Assembly: GCA_040376925.1 (NCBI GenBank)
Contig: JBEIPU010000118.1
Span: forward strand, 1 to 13,056
Direction of reading: 5' to 3'
Origin: RAM1 sp040376925
Lineage (GTDB): Bacteria > Pseudomonadota > Gammaproteobacteria > Burkholderiales > Burkholderiaceae_C
Length of the DNA: 13,056 nucleotides
The position numbers and the translations under genes are program-made. The notes under the pieces were generated by a model. It worked only from the letters and a program-made list of their open reading frames with translations. It did no database searches and was not told the origin of the DNA. Shown one piece after another: positions 12,553 through 13,056 of this stretch (positions are counted from its first letter, which is position 1; every line of letters starts with the position of its first letter).

Positions 12553-13056
12553 GTGAAACTCATTGCCCTTGCCCTGTCGGCCGCCGTCGCGCTGGCGGCC
12601 CTGCCCGTGCAGGCCGCCCCGCCCGCCTTTGAAAACACCATGGCCCAGCGCACGCAGGCCTGCACCGTGTGCCACGGCAAGGAAGGCCGCGCCGGCCCCG
12701 ACGGTTACTACCCGCGTATTGCCGGCAAGCCAGCCGGCTACCTGTACAACCAGCTGGTGAACTTTCGCGACGGGCGGCGCCACTACGGGCTGATGGCGCG
12801 CCTGCTGGAGCCGCTGTCGGACGCCTACCTGCTGGAGATGGCGCAGTACTTTGCCGCGCTGGACGCACCTTACCCGCCGCCGGCCGCGCAACAACCTGCG
12901 CCCGGCGCCGACACCTTGCGTCGCGGCCGCCAGCTGGCGCTGCAGGGCGACCCAGCCCGCAAACTGCCGGCTTGCGCCTCGTGCCACGGCGCGGCACTGA
13001 CCGGCGTGCAGCCTGCCACGCCCGGCCTGCTGGGCCTGCCGCGCGATTACCTGAAC
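12553..13056 (+). CDS. Diheme c-type cytochrome (3' end outside window)
   Basis: The frame from a GTG at 12553 stays open to the window edge (168 residues visible). Residues 1-21 are a signal peptide ending VQA. The first heme site is CTVCH (37-41) and the second is CASCH (141-145), the latter opening a second heme domain that is cut off. Met81 in GLMARL is a candidate sixth ligand of the first heme. PRIAGKPAGYLYNQLVNFRDGRR (54-76) is the usual segment of cytochrome c4-like and dehydrogenase-linked diheme proteins. It is a periplasmic electron carrier; the partner enzyme is not visible. The ribosome-binding site is weak and the start is GTG, chosen because it gives a proper signal peptide. 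Confidence 0.9.
   Translation, partial: MKLIALALSAAVALAALPVQAAPPAFENTMAQRTQACTVCHGKEGRAGPDGYYPRIAGKPAGYLYNQLVNFRDGRRHYGLMARLLEPLSDAYLLEMAQYFAALDAPYPPPAAQQPAPGADTLRRGRQLALQGDPARKLPACASCHGAALTGVQPATPGLLGLPRDYLN

Overview
The window is very GC-rich DNA, densely packed with genes and with short intergenic gaps. A Bug-family periplasmic binding protein, a YedI-type DUF808 protein, a diheme cytochrome c and several Burkholderiales-looking small proteins suggest a betaproteobacterium, most likely a member of the Comamonadaceae. That placement comes from protein flavour and was not searched. I see no rRNA, tRNA, CRISPR array, transposase or phage gene. The cytochrome c gene at the right edge is cut by the window.

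Layout. 1-255 has no gene but holds a very long hairpin and a smaller terminator-like hairpin. 256-1170 (-) is a short-chain dehydrogenase of the (3R)-hydroxyacyl-CoA dehydrogenase type, divergent from a NUDT19-like Nudix hydrolase (1299-2177, +). 2218-2848 is a GNAT acetyltransferase gene enclosed by two inverted copies of a 26-bp hairpin repeat. 2856-4764 (-) holds two paralogous exported L,D-transpeptidase-like proteins with a small Ser/Thr/Pro-rich secreted protein between them; the small gene has its own hairpin leader and a strong terminator.

4877-8730 (+) is the most unusual part. A palindrome-rich control region precedes a PchB-like chorismate mutase gene. This is translationally coupled to a Bug solute-binding protein gene, followed by a 646-residue TrpE-TrpG-like fusion and a DUF4864 secreted protein. 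The fusion keeps the chorismate-enzyme fold signature, but its amidotransferase half has lost the catalytic Cys and His, and at least one acidic metal-site residue in the TrpE half looks replaced. It reads as a repurposed chorismate enzyme rather than a normal anthranilate synthase.

8741-11703 (-) is a compact block: GNAT acetyltransferase, DUF808 membrane protein and class I methyltransferase (the last two overlapping by 4 bp), then a small tail-anchored protein. 11789 to the end (+) holds a plant-type [2Fe-2S] ferredoxin, a small helical protein of unknown function and the start of a diheme cytochrome c.

Coordinates were read by hand. Family assignments rest on remembered motifs, not on database searches.
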